Positions 36,550-45,927 of a DNA stretch of 64,000 bases are shown in pieces (the first letter of the stretch is position 1; the number at the start of each line of letters is the position of its first letter). The position numbers were made by a program, and so were the translations under genes. The stretch is from Tautonia sp040717455 (GTDB lineage: Bacteria; Planctomycetota; Planctomycetia; Isosphaerales; Isosphaeraceae). Under the pieces are notes generated by a model, which was not told the DNA's origin, did no database searches, and saw only the letters and a list, made by a program, of their open reading frames with translations. The stretch spans positions 1 through 64,000 of the forward strand of contig NZ_JBFEFH010000028.1 in NCBI RefSeq assembly GCF_040717455.1, in the 5' to 3' direction.

Positions 36550-37731
36550 TCAGTCCCGCCCCGGTTCCCGAGGCCCCGCCGGCCGGGCCGGGCTGTCCGG
36601 AGGGAGCCGGAAGTCGCCCCCTTCCGGATCGACGAAGCCGGGGTCCACCCCCGATCGGCCCCCGTCCTCCGGCAGGTCGAGCCTTGGGCCTCGCTGCGGT
36701 TGATCGAGGCAATACCAGACGTTCCGCGCCAGCGTGAAGGTCTCCGGGGCCGTGTTCGGGCCGATGTTGATGGGCAAGGCCATCTCGTCGGATCGATAGA
36801 CGATGATGTTGTCAACAAATTGCCCGTTGCGGCTCGGCACGAAGTTTGGGCCGACGCTCTCCTGCAAGATCCGCAGGCCGAACCGACCCGGCCGGTAGAA
36901 GACGCAGTGCCGGACGACCGCCCCGTCGACCCCGACGAAAGCCGCCCCCGCCGTGCCGCCGATCACGACGCAGTCCTCGACGAGCAGGTCCTTCGCCTCG
37001 TATCCCGGGTCGAGCGGCCGGAAGAACTGCTCGCCGGTGCTGCCGCCGAGGTTCAGGGCGCGATCGCCCGATTGCTCGAACCGGCACTGCCTGACCGCGA
37101 CCCGGGCGGTCCCTCCCTTCCCCTGCACGCCGTTGCCCCCCCGGCCGCCCCCGTCCCGGAAGACGCAAGCGACGATCTCGCCGTCGTGGCACCCGACCAT
37201 GTCGATGCCCGAACCGCCCGACCCCCAGCGCTCGATCGTGCAATCCTCGACCCGGAACGTGTCGATGCCCGAGAGCTTGATGCCGTCCCGATTCCCGTCC
37301 GGCCCCACCTCGCGCACGACCAATCGACGCAGGACGATGTGATGCGCCGACCCCTCGCCCGATCCGCCGTCGTCGATGTTCAGGCCGTTGGCGGTCGCCC
37401 CCTCGAAGACCATGTCCCGCAGCTCCACGTGGGCCGGGCCGCTCAGTTGGAACGCGGAGTTGCCCCCCCGGATCACCGGCGGCCGTTCCGGGTCGGCCCC
37501 CGCGATCACGATCGGCCGCCCCGGCTCGCCGGCCAGGTCGCGGACGAAGGTCCCCCCCTCATACACCCCCGGCTCCAGGGCGATGAACGTCCCCGCCTTC
37601 GCCGATCCCAGGGCCCTCCGCAGTTCCCCCGTATCGGCGACGGTCACGGTCTGGCCTTCCGTCGCCTGCTCCTGCACGCTCGTCCCCACGGTCGCCAGCA
37701 AGACCGAGAGTAGCGTCGTCGTGGCAATCAT
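36550..37731 (-). CDS. Secreted right-handed parallel beta-helix protein
   Basis: A 393-residue protein with an N-terminal leader (IATTTLLSVLLATVGTSVQ). It begins its fold with TVADTGELRRALGSAKAGT and IALEPGVYEGGTF, the standard entry strands of pectate-lyase/NosD-type beta-helices. Coils with repeated short strands follow (VELRDMVFEGATANGLNI; FRVEDCTIERWGSGGSGIDM; LLVEDCVVIGGTAGAAFVGV) up to about residue 320. The C-terminal 50 residues are Pro-rich, with GVDPGFVDPEGGDFRLPPDS, typical of polysaccharide-processing beta-helix proteins. Proteins like this bind or cleave acidic polysaccharides; no catalytic residues could be assigned. It is convergent with the sialidase-like gene. Confidence 0.87.
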   Translation of the reverse strand: MIATTTLLSVLLATVGTSVQEQATEGQTVTVADTGELRRALGSAKAGTFIALEPGVYEGGTFVRDLAGEPGRPIVIAGADPERPPVIRGGNSAFQLSGPAHVELRDMVFEGATANGLNIDDGGSGEGSAHHIVLRRLVVREVGPDGNRDGIKLSGIDTFRVEDCTIERWGSGGSGIDMVGCHDGEIVACVFRDGGGRGGNGVQGKGGTARVAVRQCRFEQSGDRALNLGGSTGEQFFRPLDPGYEAKDLLVEDCVVIGGTAGAAFVGVDGAVVRHCVFYRPGRFGLRILQESVGPNFVPSRNGQFVDNIIVYRSDEMALPINIGPNTAPETFTLARNVWYCLDQPQRGPRLDLPEDGGRSGVDPGFVDPEGGDFRLPPDSPARPAGPREPGRD

Positions 37732-37759
37732 TCATGTGCTCCAATCATATTGTTCAAGC

Positions 37760-38206
37760 TTATTGGTCTGCCGATTCTTGATCGCTCGTCCAGTCCTCCG
37801 CCCTCAGCCCGGGCACCCTGGCGAAGTCGCCCAGGTTCCTCGTGACCAGGGTCGCATCCCTGGCCAGGGCGATGGCGGCGATCTTCAGGTCCATCGTCCC
37901 GATCCGCACCCGAGCCTGCCTCAGGCGCTGGAACTCGATGGCGGCTTGCTCATCAAAGGGAACCACATCGATGCGACGATAACAGTCGAGATGATCTTGA
38001 AGTCGTTGATATGCTACGATTTGCTCGGGCATCGTCCGGGCCTTGGAGACATATGCCAGCCATCCCCGGGTCTGTTCTTCGTAGGTAATGATCGTCGTTG
38101 TGATTGCCTCAGCCGATCGGTCTCGGAGCCGTTCGGACAGCCTTTGACGGTCACGACCCGTTCCGCGAAGGAGGATCGTCACGAGGTCGGTGTCCAGGAG
38201 GATCAT
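37760..38206 (-). CDS. VapC-type PIN-domain toxin
   Basis: A 148-residue PIN-domain protein. The acidic active-site residues are visible: Asp5 in MILLDTDLV, Glu43/44 in IITYEEQTRG, Asp near 104 in IGTMDLKIAAIAL and Asp near 125 in VTRNLGDFARVPGL. VapC toxins are metal-dependent RNases that cut tRNA or rRNA when their antitoxin is lost. It is encoded directly after a 71-residue antitoxin gene and overlaps it by 4 bases (ATGA at 38203-38206), the usual coupled type II toxin-antitoxin layout. All key residues are intact, so it is likely functional. Confidence 0.88.
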   Translation of the reverse strand: MILLDTDLVTILLRGTGRDRQRLSERLRDRSAEAITTTIITYEEQTRGWLAYVSKARTMPEQIVAYQRLQDHLDCYRRIDVVPFDEQAAIEFQRLRQARVRIGTMDLKIAAIALARDATLVTRNLGDFARVPGLRAEDWTSDQESADQ

Positions 38207-38418
38207 CGACGACGGGCCCGGGGTTTCGGACGAAGCGACTCGCGGTACTCACGACCCAGTCGCATCGCTTCTTCGAAATGCGGATCGTTTTCGAACGTTC
38301 CGACAATCGACTCCCACCAGGGCGCCTTGGAGGTCGCCTGTCCCAGGGACTGTTTCAGTTGTTTGAGATCGTCCTCGATTGCTGCGACACGAGCTTCCAG
38401 ATCAGGTTGAGTCGCCAT
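38203..38418 (-). CDS. Antitoxin partner of the PIN toxin
   Basis: A 71-residue protein upstream of and overlapping the PIN gene. Its N-terminal half is a heptad-like helix (LEARVAAIEDDLKQLKQSLG, residues 7-26), which may form a coiled coil. The middle has PWWESIVGTFENDPHFEEAM, and the tail is basic (RPKPRARRR). It does not show a clear AbrB or ribbon-helix-helix DNA-binding motif. Similar short proteins are found just before PIN genes in planctomycetes and cyanobacteria, where they serve as antitoxins. The ATG at 38418 is chosen; the frame is open a little further upstream. An AGGAGAACACC site precedes it. Confidence 0.75.
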   Translation of the reverse strand: MATQPDLEARVAAIEDDLKQLKQSLGQATSKAPWWESIVGTFENDPHFEEAMRLGREYRESLRPKPRARRR

Positions 38419-38455
38419 GGTGTTCTCCTCGATCCATTCGGAGGTTTCATCAAGC

Positions 38456-41305
38456 TCACCCCCCATCATCCGGCCCCTCGGCCGCGGCGGCAAGGGCGGC
38501 GGCGAGGGCGCGGCCGGTGGGGGTGTCGGCCCGGGCGATCGCCTCGGGGGGCCCTTCGGCGACGATCCGGCCGCCGGCGTCGCCCGCGCCGGGGCCGAGG
38601 TCGATGACCCAGTCGGCGCAGAGCATCAGCTCGGGATTGTGCTCGACCAGGATCAACGAATGGCCGAGGTCCGCCAGCGTGCTCAGGCAATCGATCAACG
38701 TCAACACATCCGAGGGGTGCAGGCCCGTCGTCGGCTCATCCAGCAGTAGGAGGGACGACGGCAAGGCCGAGCGGGTCGCGGCCGAGGCGGCGGAGGTCGG
38801 CAGGTACGAGGCCAGCTTCAAGCGCTGGGCCTCGCCGCCGGAGAGGGTCGAGGCCGGCTGGCCGAGCCGGAGGTAGTCGAGCCCGACTCCCATCAACGGG
38901 CGCAGCTTTGCCTGGACCTTGGGCCGGTTCTTGAAGAAGGCGAACGCCTCGCGGACGGTCAGGTCCAGCACCTCGGCGATCGACTTCCCCCGGTAGGTGA
39001 CCTCCAGGGTTTCGGATCGGAAGCGGGTCCCGTGGCACTCGGGGCAGCGGACCATGACATCGGAGAGGAACTGCATGTCGATGATCTGGTGGCCGTTCCC
39101 CTCGCACGCCTCGCACCGGCCGCCGGCCACGTTGAAGCTGAAGCGGCTCGGGCCGTAGTTGCGTAGCTTGGCCTCGTGGGTGGCGGCGAAGGTCTTGCGG
39201 ATCTCGTCGAAGGCCTTGACGTAGGTGGCCGGGTTCGACCGGGCCGACCGGCCGATCGGCGATTGATCGACGAGCACCACGTCGTCGATTGACCCGGTGC
39301 CGAGCAATTCGCGGAACGGCTCGCCCGGCTCGTGTTCGCCCTTCAAGCGGCGGAGCAGGGCGGGGTAGAGCGTGCGATCGACGAGGGTGCTCTTCCCCGA
39401 CCCGCTCACGCCCGTCACGACGCAGATCAGGCCGAGTGGGAACGAGACATCCAGATCCTTGAGGTTGTTCCCGGTGGCCCCCTTGAGCGTCAGGGCCTTG
39501 TCCCTGACCGGTTCCCGACGCCGGGCGGGGGGCACGACCCGACGACGCCGGGCGAGGAAGGCGCCGGTGGCCGAGTCGGCCGCGGTGGCCAAGCCTTCGG
39601 GAGGGCCGTTGTAGAGGATGCGGCCGCCCATTGCCCCGGCCCCGGGGCCGACGTCGACGATCCGGTCGGCGGCTCGCATGACCGCTTCATCATGTTCGAC
39701 CACCACGACGGCATTCCTCCGGTCGCGCAGGTCGACGAGGGCCGAGACGAGGCGGTCGATGTCGCTCGGGTGCAGGCCGATCGAGGGCTCATCGAGGACG
39801 TACAGCGTGTTGACCAGGCCCGAGCCGAGCGCCCGAGTGAGGGCGACCCGCCGCGTCTCCCCGCCGGAGAGGGTCCGGGCCTGGCGGTCGAGGGTTAGGT
39901 AGTCGAGGCCGATGCGAGCGAGGTAGCCGAGCCGCGTCAGGACCGGCTCGATGGCGCGTCGGGCGATCGGCCCGGCCACGCCCTCGGTCGAGGCGAAGGC
40001 GTCGATCACCGCGCGGGCCTCGCCGATCGGCAGGGCCGAGAGGCCGGCGATGTCCAGCCCCGCCACCTTCACGGCCAGCGCCTCGGGCCGCAGGCGGGCC
40101 CCGCCGCAATCGGGGCAGGGGCGGTAGCCGCGCCATCGGCTGAGGAAGACGCGAATATGCATCTTGTACGTCTTCCGCTCCAAGGCGTCGAAGAAGCGTC
40201 GGAGCCCGGCGAAGCCCTGGCGGGGCGCCCCCTCGACGATCAGGCGGACCTGCTCCGGCTCCAGGAGCTTGAACGGCCGGTCGGTCGGAATCCCCAGCTT
40301 CGGAGCAAGGCCCACAAGATTGTCGAGGTGTTCCCGGTAGTTCGGCGTCGTCCAGGGGGCGATCGCCCCGCTTTCGATCGACTTCGACGGGTCGGGGACG
40401 ATCCGGTCCAGGTCGAGGTCGATCACCCGGCCGAACCCCTGGCAGGTCGGGCAGGCGCCGATCGGGCTGTTCGGGCGGAACAGGCGGGGCTCGGGGGCCA
40501 GGTGGTCGGTGCCGCAAGCGGAGCATCGCCAGCCGCGATAGAAGGTCCGCACGAGGTCGTCGGCGATCACCCGGCAGCGGCCGAGGCCGCGGTCGAAGGC
40601 GGTCTCGATCGAGTCTCCCCGGCGCCCCGGGTCCTCGCGCCCCCGGACGAGGCGATCGACGATCACATCGACCGAGGCATCGTCGCCCGGGTCGGGCACG
40701 GGGGCGTCCTCGATCGTCTCGACCCGATCGCCGACGCGGATGCGGAGGAAGCCGTCCTCGCGCAGGAGGTCGGCCAGGGCGCTTCGGTCGGTGTCGGGGC
40801 GGATCTCCAGGGGGAAACCGATCTGGTAGCGGGCCCCCTCGGGCAACTCCTCGACGGCGGCGATCACCGAGCCCGCGTCGGCCGGGCGGACCTCAAGCCC
40901 GCAGTTCATGCAGGAGACCCGGCCGAGCCTGGCGTAGAGGATCGCCAGGTAATCATGCACCTCCGTGACGGAGCCGACCGTGCTCCGGCTCGATCGCCTA
41001 CCCTGGCGCTGCGAGACGGCGATGGCGGGCGGGAGCCCGTCGATCCGGTCGGCCTCGGGGGTGTCGAGCGTCTCCAGGAACTGCCGGGCGTAGGGGGAGA
41101 AGGTCTCGACGTAGCGCCGCTGGCCTTCGGCGTAGAGGGTGTCGAAGGCCAGCGAACTCTTGCCCGATCCGCTGACGCCGGTGAAGACGATCAGCTCGTT
41201 TCGAGGGAGGTCGAGGTCCACCCCCTTGAGGTTGTGGACCCGGACGCCTCGGAGTCGCATGACGCGATCGGGCCGGGCGTCGGGGGGATCGAGCGGAGAC
41301 GTCAT
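38456..41305 (-). CDS. uvrA: Excinuclease ABC subunit UvrA
   Basis: A 949-residue protein with the twin ABC layout of UvrA: Walker A GVSGSGKSSLAFDTL near residue 44 and GVSGSGKSTLVDRTLY near 625, two LSGGE signatures (ARTLSGGETRRVAL; ASTLSGGEAQRLKL), and Walker B LYVLDEPSIGLHP and LLLLDEPTTGLHP. The zinc-binding sets are present: CSACG...CPTCQGFG in the first half and CEACEGNG...CPECHG in the second. The residue 120-250 region between the first Walker A and the zinc module is long enough to contain the UvrB-binding domain. UvrA finds bulky DNA lesions and hands the site to UvrB. No uvrB or uvrC is nearby, so this may be a second copy. It lies 50 bp after the DUF4340 gene. Confidence 0.93.
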   Translation of the reverse strand: MTSPLDPPDARPDRVMRLRGVRVHNLKGVDLDLPRNELIVFTGVSGSGKSSLAFDTLYAEGQRRYVETFSPYARQFLETLDTPEADRIDGLPPAIAVSQRQGRRSSRSTVGSVTEVHDYLAILYARLGRVSCMNCGLEVRPADAGSVIAAVEELPEGARYQIGFPLEIRPDTDRSALADLLREDGFLRIRVGDRVETIEDAPVPDPGDDASVDVIVDRLVRGREDPGRRGDSIETAFDRGLGRCRVIADDLVRTFYRGWRCSACGTDHLAPEPRLFRPNSPIGACPTCQGFGRVIDLDLDRIVPDPSKSIESGAIAPWTTPNYREHLDNLVGLAPKLGIPTDRPFKLLEPEQVRLIVEGAPRQGFAGLRRFFDALERKTYKMHIRVFLSRWRGYRPCPDCGGARLRPEALAVKVAGLDIAGLSALPIGEARAVIDAFASTEGVAGPIARRAIEPVLTRLGYLARIGLDYLTLDRQARTLSGGETRRVALTRALGSGLVNTLYVLDEPSIGLHPSDIDRLVSALVDLRDRRNAVVVVEHDEAVMRAADRIVDVGPGAGAMGGRILYNGPPEGLATAADSATGAFLARRRRVVPPARRREPVRDKALTLKGATGNNLKDLDVSFPLGLICVVTGVSGSGKSTLVDRTLYPALLRRLKGEHEPGEPFRELLGTGSIDDVVLVDQSPIGRSARSNPATYVKAFDEIRKTFAATHEAKLRNYGPSRFSFNVAGGRCEACEGNGHQIIDMQFLSDVMVRCPECHGTRFRSETLEVTYRGKSIAEVLDLTVREAFAFFKNRPKVQAKLRPLMGVGLDYLRLGQPASTLSGGEAQRLKLASYLPTSAASAATRSALPSSLLLLDEPTTGLHPSDVLTLIDCLSTLADLGHSLILVEHNPELMLCADWVIDLGPGAGDAGGRIVAEGPPEAIARADTPTGRALAAALAAAAEGPDDGG

Positions 41306-41356
41306 GGATCCTCCGACGCGAGCGGCCGAATTCGAATGCCTGGGGTGCCGAGCCGG

Positions 41357-42916
41357 TCAACCCTGCGGGCTGCCGAGGCCGGGGAGGTTCAGGCCGGGCG
41401 GGAGCCCGCCGCCGGGGCCGAAGCCGCCGGGGCCGATCGGGGGAGGGGGTGCGTCGGCGTCGGCGGCGTCGGGTTCGCCGGCGGCCTTGAGGAACGCCTC
41501 GCGATCGAGATTGATCTTGCGGAAGTCGTCGCCGGGGACGACGAAGTACCAGTTGGCGAACTGGCGGTTCAGCTCGGCGACCTTGTCCTTGCTTTCGTTG
41601 ATGCGTTGATCGCGGGCCTCTTGCTTGCGCTCGGCCTCGGCGGCGAGCTTCGCCTCGGCCTCGACGCGGGCGGGGTCGTCCGGGGCCCGGGCGAAGACGT
41701 CGTCGGGCAGGGTGTCGGCCGATCCGTCGGGGTCGTCGGCGAGGTAGGTCTCGTCGAAGGCGACCGAGACGATGAGGTAGCGGCCCTCGGTCTGGCCGGA
41801 TTCGGAGGATTCCTCATCCGTGGATGCGTCGGCCGCTTCGCCTTCCTCCTCGGCCGAGGCGTCCTGGTCTTCGCCGACGCCGGCGGTCAGCTCGTCTCCG
41901 GTGGCGAGGGTGATCTCGCCGAAGCGGAGGGTGTAGACGACCCCTTCGTCGTTGGCCAGGGTCAGGCTCCCTTCGTTCGAGAGCAGGTCGCCCTGCTGGG
42001 TCGGGTAGAACCCCTTGCTGACGAGCGACCGGAGGATGGCGTTGCGGGCGCTGGGCAGGGGGCGGACGCCGACGACCTGCAGGGCATCGACGGCCCGGAT
42101 CAGGTCGCCGACCTTGCTGGCGTCGACCTCCTGGTCGGGGTCCAGGTCGGCGATGGTCCACGCGTTCGCGTCGTCGCGGCGGATGACGAGCGGGTCGCCG
42201 GGGCGGACGACGAAGGCGCCGTCGGCCGTGCGTTCGTCGGGGTTGACCTTGCGGGTGTCGTAGGAGATGAGGCGGGTCTGGGGGGCGGAGACGCTGAGCA
42301 GGTCGGTGTCGATCCAGTCGGCGAACCGGGTGGTCAGGTCGAGGTCGACGGCGGCCGAATAGACGCGGTTCTTGCCGGGGATGCGGACGTAGCGGAGCCC
42401 CTCGCGGTCGGGGACGGGGCGGCCGAGGATCAGGTCGGCCATCGCCTCGCCTCCCGGAGCGCCGCGGAGGGTGACGCGGGTGCCTCGGCCCTTGAGCGTG
42501 GTGATCTTCTCGTCCATCGGGTCGATGACGCCGAGCTCCTCGTGGTCGCTGGCGCGGTCGGAGCGGATGGCCTCCTTGGTCAGGTCGGCCACCTGGGCGG
42601 CGAGGCGGGCCATGCGGTCCTGGGCGTCGGCCGGGTAGTCGTGGTGCGAGGGGATCGTCCATTCGCCGTCGCGGAACTCGACCTGGAAGGGGCGGACCTC
42701 GGCCGTGTCCTCGTCGTACGAGACGACCTCGAGCACCCTGGCGGCGAGCGGGTCGGCGTCGACGGCCTCGGCGAAGGCGGGGAAGAAGGCCTCCCCCTGG
42801 TCGTCGAACCCGGCGCCGGGGCCTCGCCAGTCGGGCAGCCAGGTGGCCAGCGAGGCGGCGGCCAGCGTCACCAGGGCGACACCGGCGAATGCGAGCGTCT
42901 TGGCGGTTTCGTTCAT
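41357..42916 (-). CDS. DUF4340 protein of ABC export-like module
   Basis: A 519-residue protein with one N-terminal membrane segment (TLAFAGVALVTLAAASLATWL, about residues 8-28) and a long extracytoplasmic part. The DUF4340 repeats are seen as ITTLKGRGTRVTLRG near residue 140 and the strands around VYTLRFGEITLATGDELT near 325. An acidic linker (EEEGEAADASTDEESSESG) lies near 350 and the C-terminal end is Pro/Gly-rich. DUF4340 proteins are nearly always encoded next to a GldA/GldF/GldG-like ABC transporter, as here, where the permease-GldG fusion and ATPase lie just upstream. The cargo is unknown; roles in surface assembly or gliding-like transport are proposed for related sets. Confidence 0.83.
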   Translation of the reverse strand: MNETAKTLAFAGVALVTLAAASLATWLPDWRGPGAGFDDQGEAFFPAFAEAVDADPLAARVLEVVSYDEDTAEVRPFQVEFRDGEWTIPSHHDYPADAQDRMARLAAQVADLTKEAIRSDRASDHEELGVIDPMDEKITTLKGRGTRVTLRGAPGGEAMADLILGRPVPDREGLRYVRIPGKNRVYSAAVDLDLTTRFADWIDTDLLSVSAPQTRLISYDTRKVNPDERTADGAFVVRPGDPLVIRRDDANAWTIADLDPDQEVDASKVGDLIRAVDALQVVGVRPLPSARNAILRSLVSKGFYPTQQGDLLSNEGSLTLANDEGVVYTLRFGEITLATGDELTAGVGEDQDASAEEEGEAADASTDEESSESGQTEGRYLIVSVAFDETYLADDPDGSADTLPDDVFARAPDDPARVEAEAKLAAEAERKQEARDQRINESKDKVAELNRQFANWYFVVPGDDFRKINLDREAFLKAAGEPDAADADAPPPPIGPGGFGPGGGLPPGLNLPGLGSPQG

Positions 42917-42935
42917 GGTGGTGGCTCTTTGGGGG

Positions 42936-43041
42936 GCAGGAGGCAGTAGGCAGAGGGGTGAGGCAGTGGGCAGTCAGGCAGAGGAGGGTTCCCAGGCTCT
43001 GACTTCCGATTGCTTACTGCCCACCGCCCGCCGCCTCCTGC
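42936..43041. repeat. Imperfect inverted repeat of GGCAGT-type units
   Basis: The gap between the DUF4340 and permease genes holds GGCAG-type repeats (42936-42985) and their approximate reverse complement (43017-43041): a 9-base outer arm pairs 42936-42944 with 43033-43041, and a 9-base inner match links the 42966-42974 area with 43017-43025. Such elements may be dispersed genomic repeats or an attenuating structure inside the operon. Confidence 0.5.
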
Positions 43042-43043
43042 GA

Positions 43044-45794
43044 TCAGGCCAATCGGTTCGGGTTGGCGCCGCGGTTCTCGCGGCGGGAACGGATGACGGC
43101 GACGGCGATGCCGAGGGCAAGGGCGGGCAGGGCGGGGACGAGGGCGGCGGCCATGCGGACCTGGCCTCGGATGGCGCGGAGCTGCGTCTCCTTGGCGGCG
43201 ATGCTGTCCTCGATCTTGCGGAGCTTGGCGTCCTCGATGTTCGCCTCGGCCACGGTCAGGCGGCGCTGCTCGACCTCGCGGACCTGGGCGAGCATGACCT
43301 GCTTGGTGCGGTCGTCCAGCTCGGTGTTGGCCTCGATCGCGGCGATCTTGTCGTTCATCCGGGAGCGGGCCGCCTCGAGCTGGTCGTCGGCCTCGGCCTC
43401 GGCCTCGCGTTCCTGGTCGAGGCGGTCGGCCTCGAAGGCGCGGTCGGCGGCCTCCAGGCGGGTGAGAGTCCGGTGGCGTCGGCGTTGCTTGCGCAGGTCG
43501 ATGAACGAGTCGTCATCCACCAGGGTGTCGACGCAATTGAGCACGAAGGCCACGTTGTCGAACTCGAACTCCTCGGAGCCGGCCTGGCGGAGCTGGAAGA
43601 AGGCGTCGGAGATCAGGTCGAGGTCCATGACGACGATCGCGTTGACGCCGCCGTTGCCCCCCTCCTCGTCGTCGTCACCCTCACCCGCCCCCTTGCCTTC
43701 GAGGCGGGCGGCCAGGGTGTAGGCGCGGTTCGTGGCCAGTCGGGTGGCGCGGCTGGGATCGATCCCCATGCCGAAGAAGCTGGGGCTGACGAGGCTGTCG
43801 AAGCGGACGATGCCCCCCTCGTCGTTCGTGCGGAGCAGGGGGGTGAAGTCGGTGTCGGCGCCGGTGCGGGGCAGGACGTAGCCGCCGAACAGGACGATCA
43901 GCTCTTGCAGGCCCGAGGCGATCGGCTCGCTCGGGTTGAAGGCGTCGGCCGCGCCGCTGGAGGGAGTGATGAACACGTACTCGGGGGGCAGCTCCGTGAA
44001 TTTCGGGTGCGGGTTGTACGGGTTCCAGACAATCTCGGTCTGCGCCCAGTCGATGCCGAGCCGATCGAGCAAGGGGGTGATGTCTCCCTTCGGCTCGGGC
44101 GGCTGTCCGCCGCCGAACATTCCGCCGGGCTGCTCCTTCGGCTGGGTCGGGGCGAGCGACATCTGCGGCGAGCGGTCGAACTGGGGGAGGGGGTCCATGA
44201 ACAGGAGGGTCGGCCCGCCCGACTCGACGTAGGAGACGAGGTTGGCGACCTGCGGCTCGGTCAGGCTCGACGGCTGCGGGACGAGCAGGGCGTCGAGGTC
44301 GCTCGGGATCGGCGCGTCGGCCGGGACGCTGGTGACTTCGTATTGCTTGCGGAGCTCGGTGACGACCTGCCACTCGCGGTTCGAGGCCATCGAGCGGAAG
44401 TCGAAGCTGCCGAGCAGGCCGGCGTCGGTGTCGAGGATGCCGACCTTCTTGCGGTCGGCCCCGGCCACCGTGCGGATCGACCGGGTCAGCTCGTACTCGA
44501 CCGGCAGGCCGCGGTCGAAGAAGGGGATGACCACCTGTTCCGGGCCGCTCGTGAAGGCGACCCCCATCAGGATCTCGTCGAACCCCTGGCGGGCGGCGCT
44601 GATGGTGATGACGCGGCGGGGGACGATGCCGTATTGCTGCTCGGCGCGCCGGGCTTCCTCGCCGTAGCGGTCGGTCTCGATCAGGTTGAGCTGGATCTTG
44701 CTGCCGCCGATCGCGGCGAATTCCTTGAGCAGGCCGACGAGGTTCTGCTTGGCCTCGACGTAATCGCGCGGGACCTCGGGGCTGAAAAATGCCTCGATGA
44801 ACACGGGGCGATCGCTCGGGATCTCCCGGAGCAGTTGTCGCGATTCGCTCGACAGGGTGTTGAGCCGCTCGGCGCTGAGGTCGGGCCGCCAGCCGGCCCG
44901 GGCGACGAGGGTTTGGAGGCTGAGCACGACGACCACGACCGAGACGATCCGGACCAGGGCGTGACCCCACAATCCGACGCTCCGCTCGCCGCCGGCCCAG
45001 TGGCGACGGCCGACGAGGGCGACGTTCACATAGAGCATCGCCGCGGCCAGGCCGACGAAGTAGAGCACGCCCGAGAGGGGCACGACCCCCCGGCCGAACT
45101 CGCGGAACTGCGACGGGGCCGAGGCCGACTCGATCACCCGGGCCGCCCCCGCCCCCGAGAGCCCGCCGAGCAGGTCGGCGAACACCGGCACGGCGCAGAA
45201 GAGCGCCCCGAGGATGAAGGCCACCGTCACATTGCCCGAGAGCAACGACGCGACCATCCCCACCGCCAGGAGCATCCCCCCCATCAGCCAGTAGCCGAGG
45301 AAGGTGGCGAGCAGGACCCCCAGATCCGGGCGGCCGAGCCAGGCGAGCACGACCGTCAGGCCGAAGGCGAGGAAGCCGAGCGCGGCGGTGTAGATGCCGA
45401 GCGCGGCCAGGTACTTGCCGAGCACGACCTCAAGGTCCCGGGCCGGGAGGGTGAGCAGCAGTTCCTCGGTCCCCTGTCGGCGTTCGTCGGCCCAGACGCT
45501 CATGGTGATCGCCGGGATGAACAGCAGGAGCAGGAAGGGCATCAGGTCGTTGAGCTGGCCAAGGGTCGCCAGGTTGTTGGCGAAGAAGGCCTCGGGCCAG
45601 AAGGCGGCCACCGAGCTCGTGACAATGAACAGGACGATGAACACGTAGCCGGCGACGTTGGTGAAGTAGCGGGCCAGGTCGCGCCGGCAGACGGCCCCCA
45701 CGACGAACGGCCGGGGCAAGGGCAGGGCGATGGCCCCCGCCGCGGGCCGCCCGGGGGCGGTCGTCCGGGTTGATTCGTTCTGGATCGTCGTCAC
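43044..45794 (-). CDS. GldF-GldG fusion: ABC-2 permease joined to GldG-like domain
   Basis: A 916-residue protein. Residues about 25-260 are an ABC-2 type permease with six hydrophobic segments (VFIVLFIVTSSVAAFW; LMPFLLLLFIPAITMSVWADERRQG, the typical GldF loop). After another membrane pair comes a GldG-like extracytoplasmic part (LSAERLNTLSSESRQLL onward; LDALLVPQPSSLTEPQ; SGGPTLLFMDPLPQFD). A charged coiled-coil lies about 780-880 (AEADDQLEAARSRMNDKIAA) and a final membrane helix ends the protein. In Bacteroidetes GldF and GldG are separate; fused forms occur in planctomycetes and others. GTG 45794 with GAGGGA before it is preferred over TTG 45815. Its ATPase is encoded just upstream. Confidence 0.87.
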   Translation of the reverse strand: MTTIQNESTRTTAPGRPAAGAIALPLPRPFVVGAVCRRDLARYFTNVAGYVFIVLFIVTSSVAAFWPEAFFANNLATLGQLNDLMPFLLLLFIPAITMSVWADERRQGTEELLLTLPARDLEVVLGKYLAALGIYTAALGFLAFGLTVVLAWLGRPDLGVLLATFLGYWLMGGMLLAVGMVASLLSGNVTVAFILGALFCAVPVFADLLGGLSGAGAARVIESASAPSQFREFGRGVVPLSGVLYFVGLAAAMLYVNVALVGRRHWAGGERSVGLWGHALVRIVSVVVVVLSLQTLVARAGWRPDLSAERLNTLSSESRQLLREIPSDRPVFIEAFFSPEVPRDYVEAKQNLVGLLKEFAAIGGSKIQLNLIETDRYGEEARRAEQQYGIVPRRVITISAARQGFDEILMGVAFTSGPEQVVIPFFDRGLPVEYELTRSIRTVAGADRKKVGILDTDAGLLGSFDFRSMASNREWQVVTELRKQYEVTSVPADAPIPSDLDALLVPQPSSLTEPQVANLVSYVESGGPTLLFMDPLPQFDRSPQMSLAPTQPKEQPGGMFGGGQPPEPKGDITPLLDRLGIDWAQTEIVWNPYNPHPKFTELPPEYVFITPSSGAADAFNPSEPIASGLQELIVLFGGYVLPRTGADTDFTPLLRTNDEGGIVRFDSLVSPSFFGMGIDPSRATRLATNRAYTLAARLEGKGAGEGDDDEEGGNGGVNAIVVMDLDLISDAFFQLRQAGSEEFEFDNVAFVLNCVDTLVDDDSFIDLRKQRRRHRTLTRLEAADRAFEADRLDQEREAEAEADDQLEAARSRMNDKIAAIEANTELDDRTKQVMLAQVREVEQRRLTVAEANIEDAKLRKIEDSIAAKETQLRAIRGQVRMAAALVPALPALALGIAVAVIRSRRENRGANPNRLA

Positions 45795-45927
45795 CGTTGC
45801 GGTCCCTCGAATCAAGACAAATGACTTGGATGAACGAGTGTCTGGTTCAGCTCAGCTTGTCGAACGAGACGGCCAGGATCGGGGGCCGCTTGCCCTCAAT
45901 GACGAGGGCTCGACCCTACCAGGCCGA

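Noticed and set aside
42705..45773. 1022-residue plus-strand frame
   Set aside because: Opposite the GldF-GldG fusion, which has clear membrane and domain features; this frame has none.
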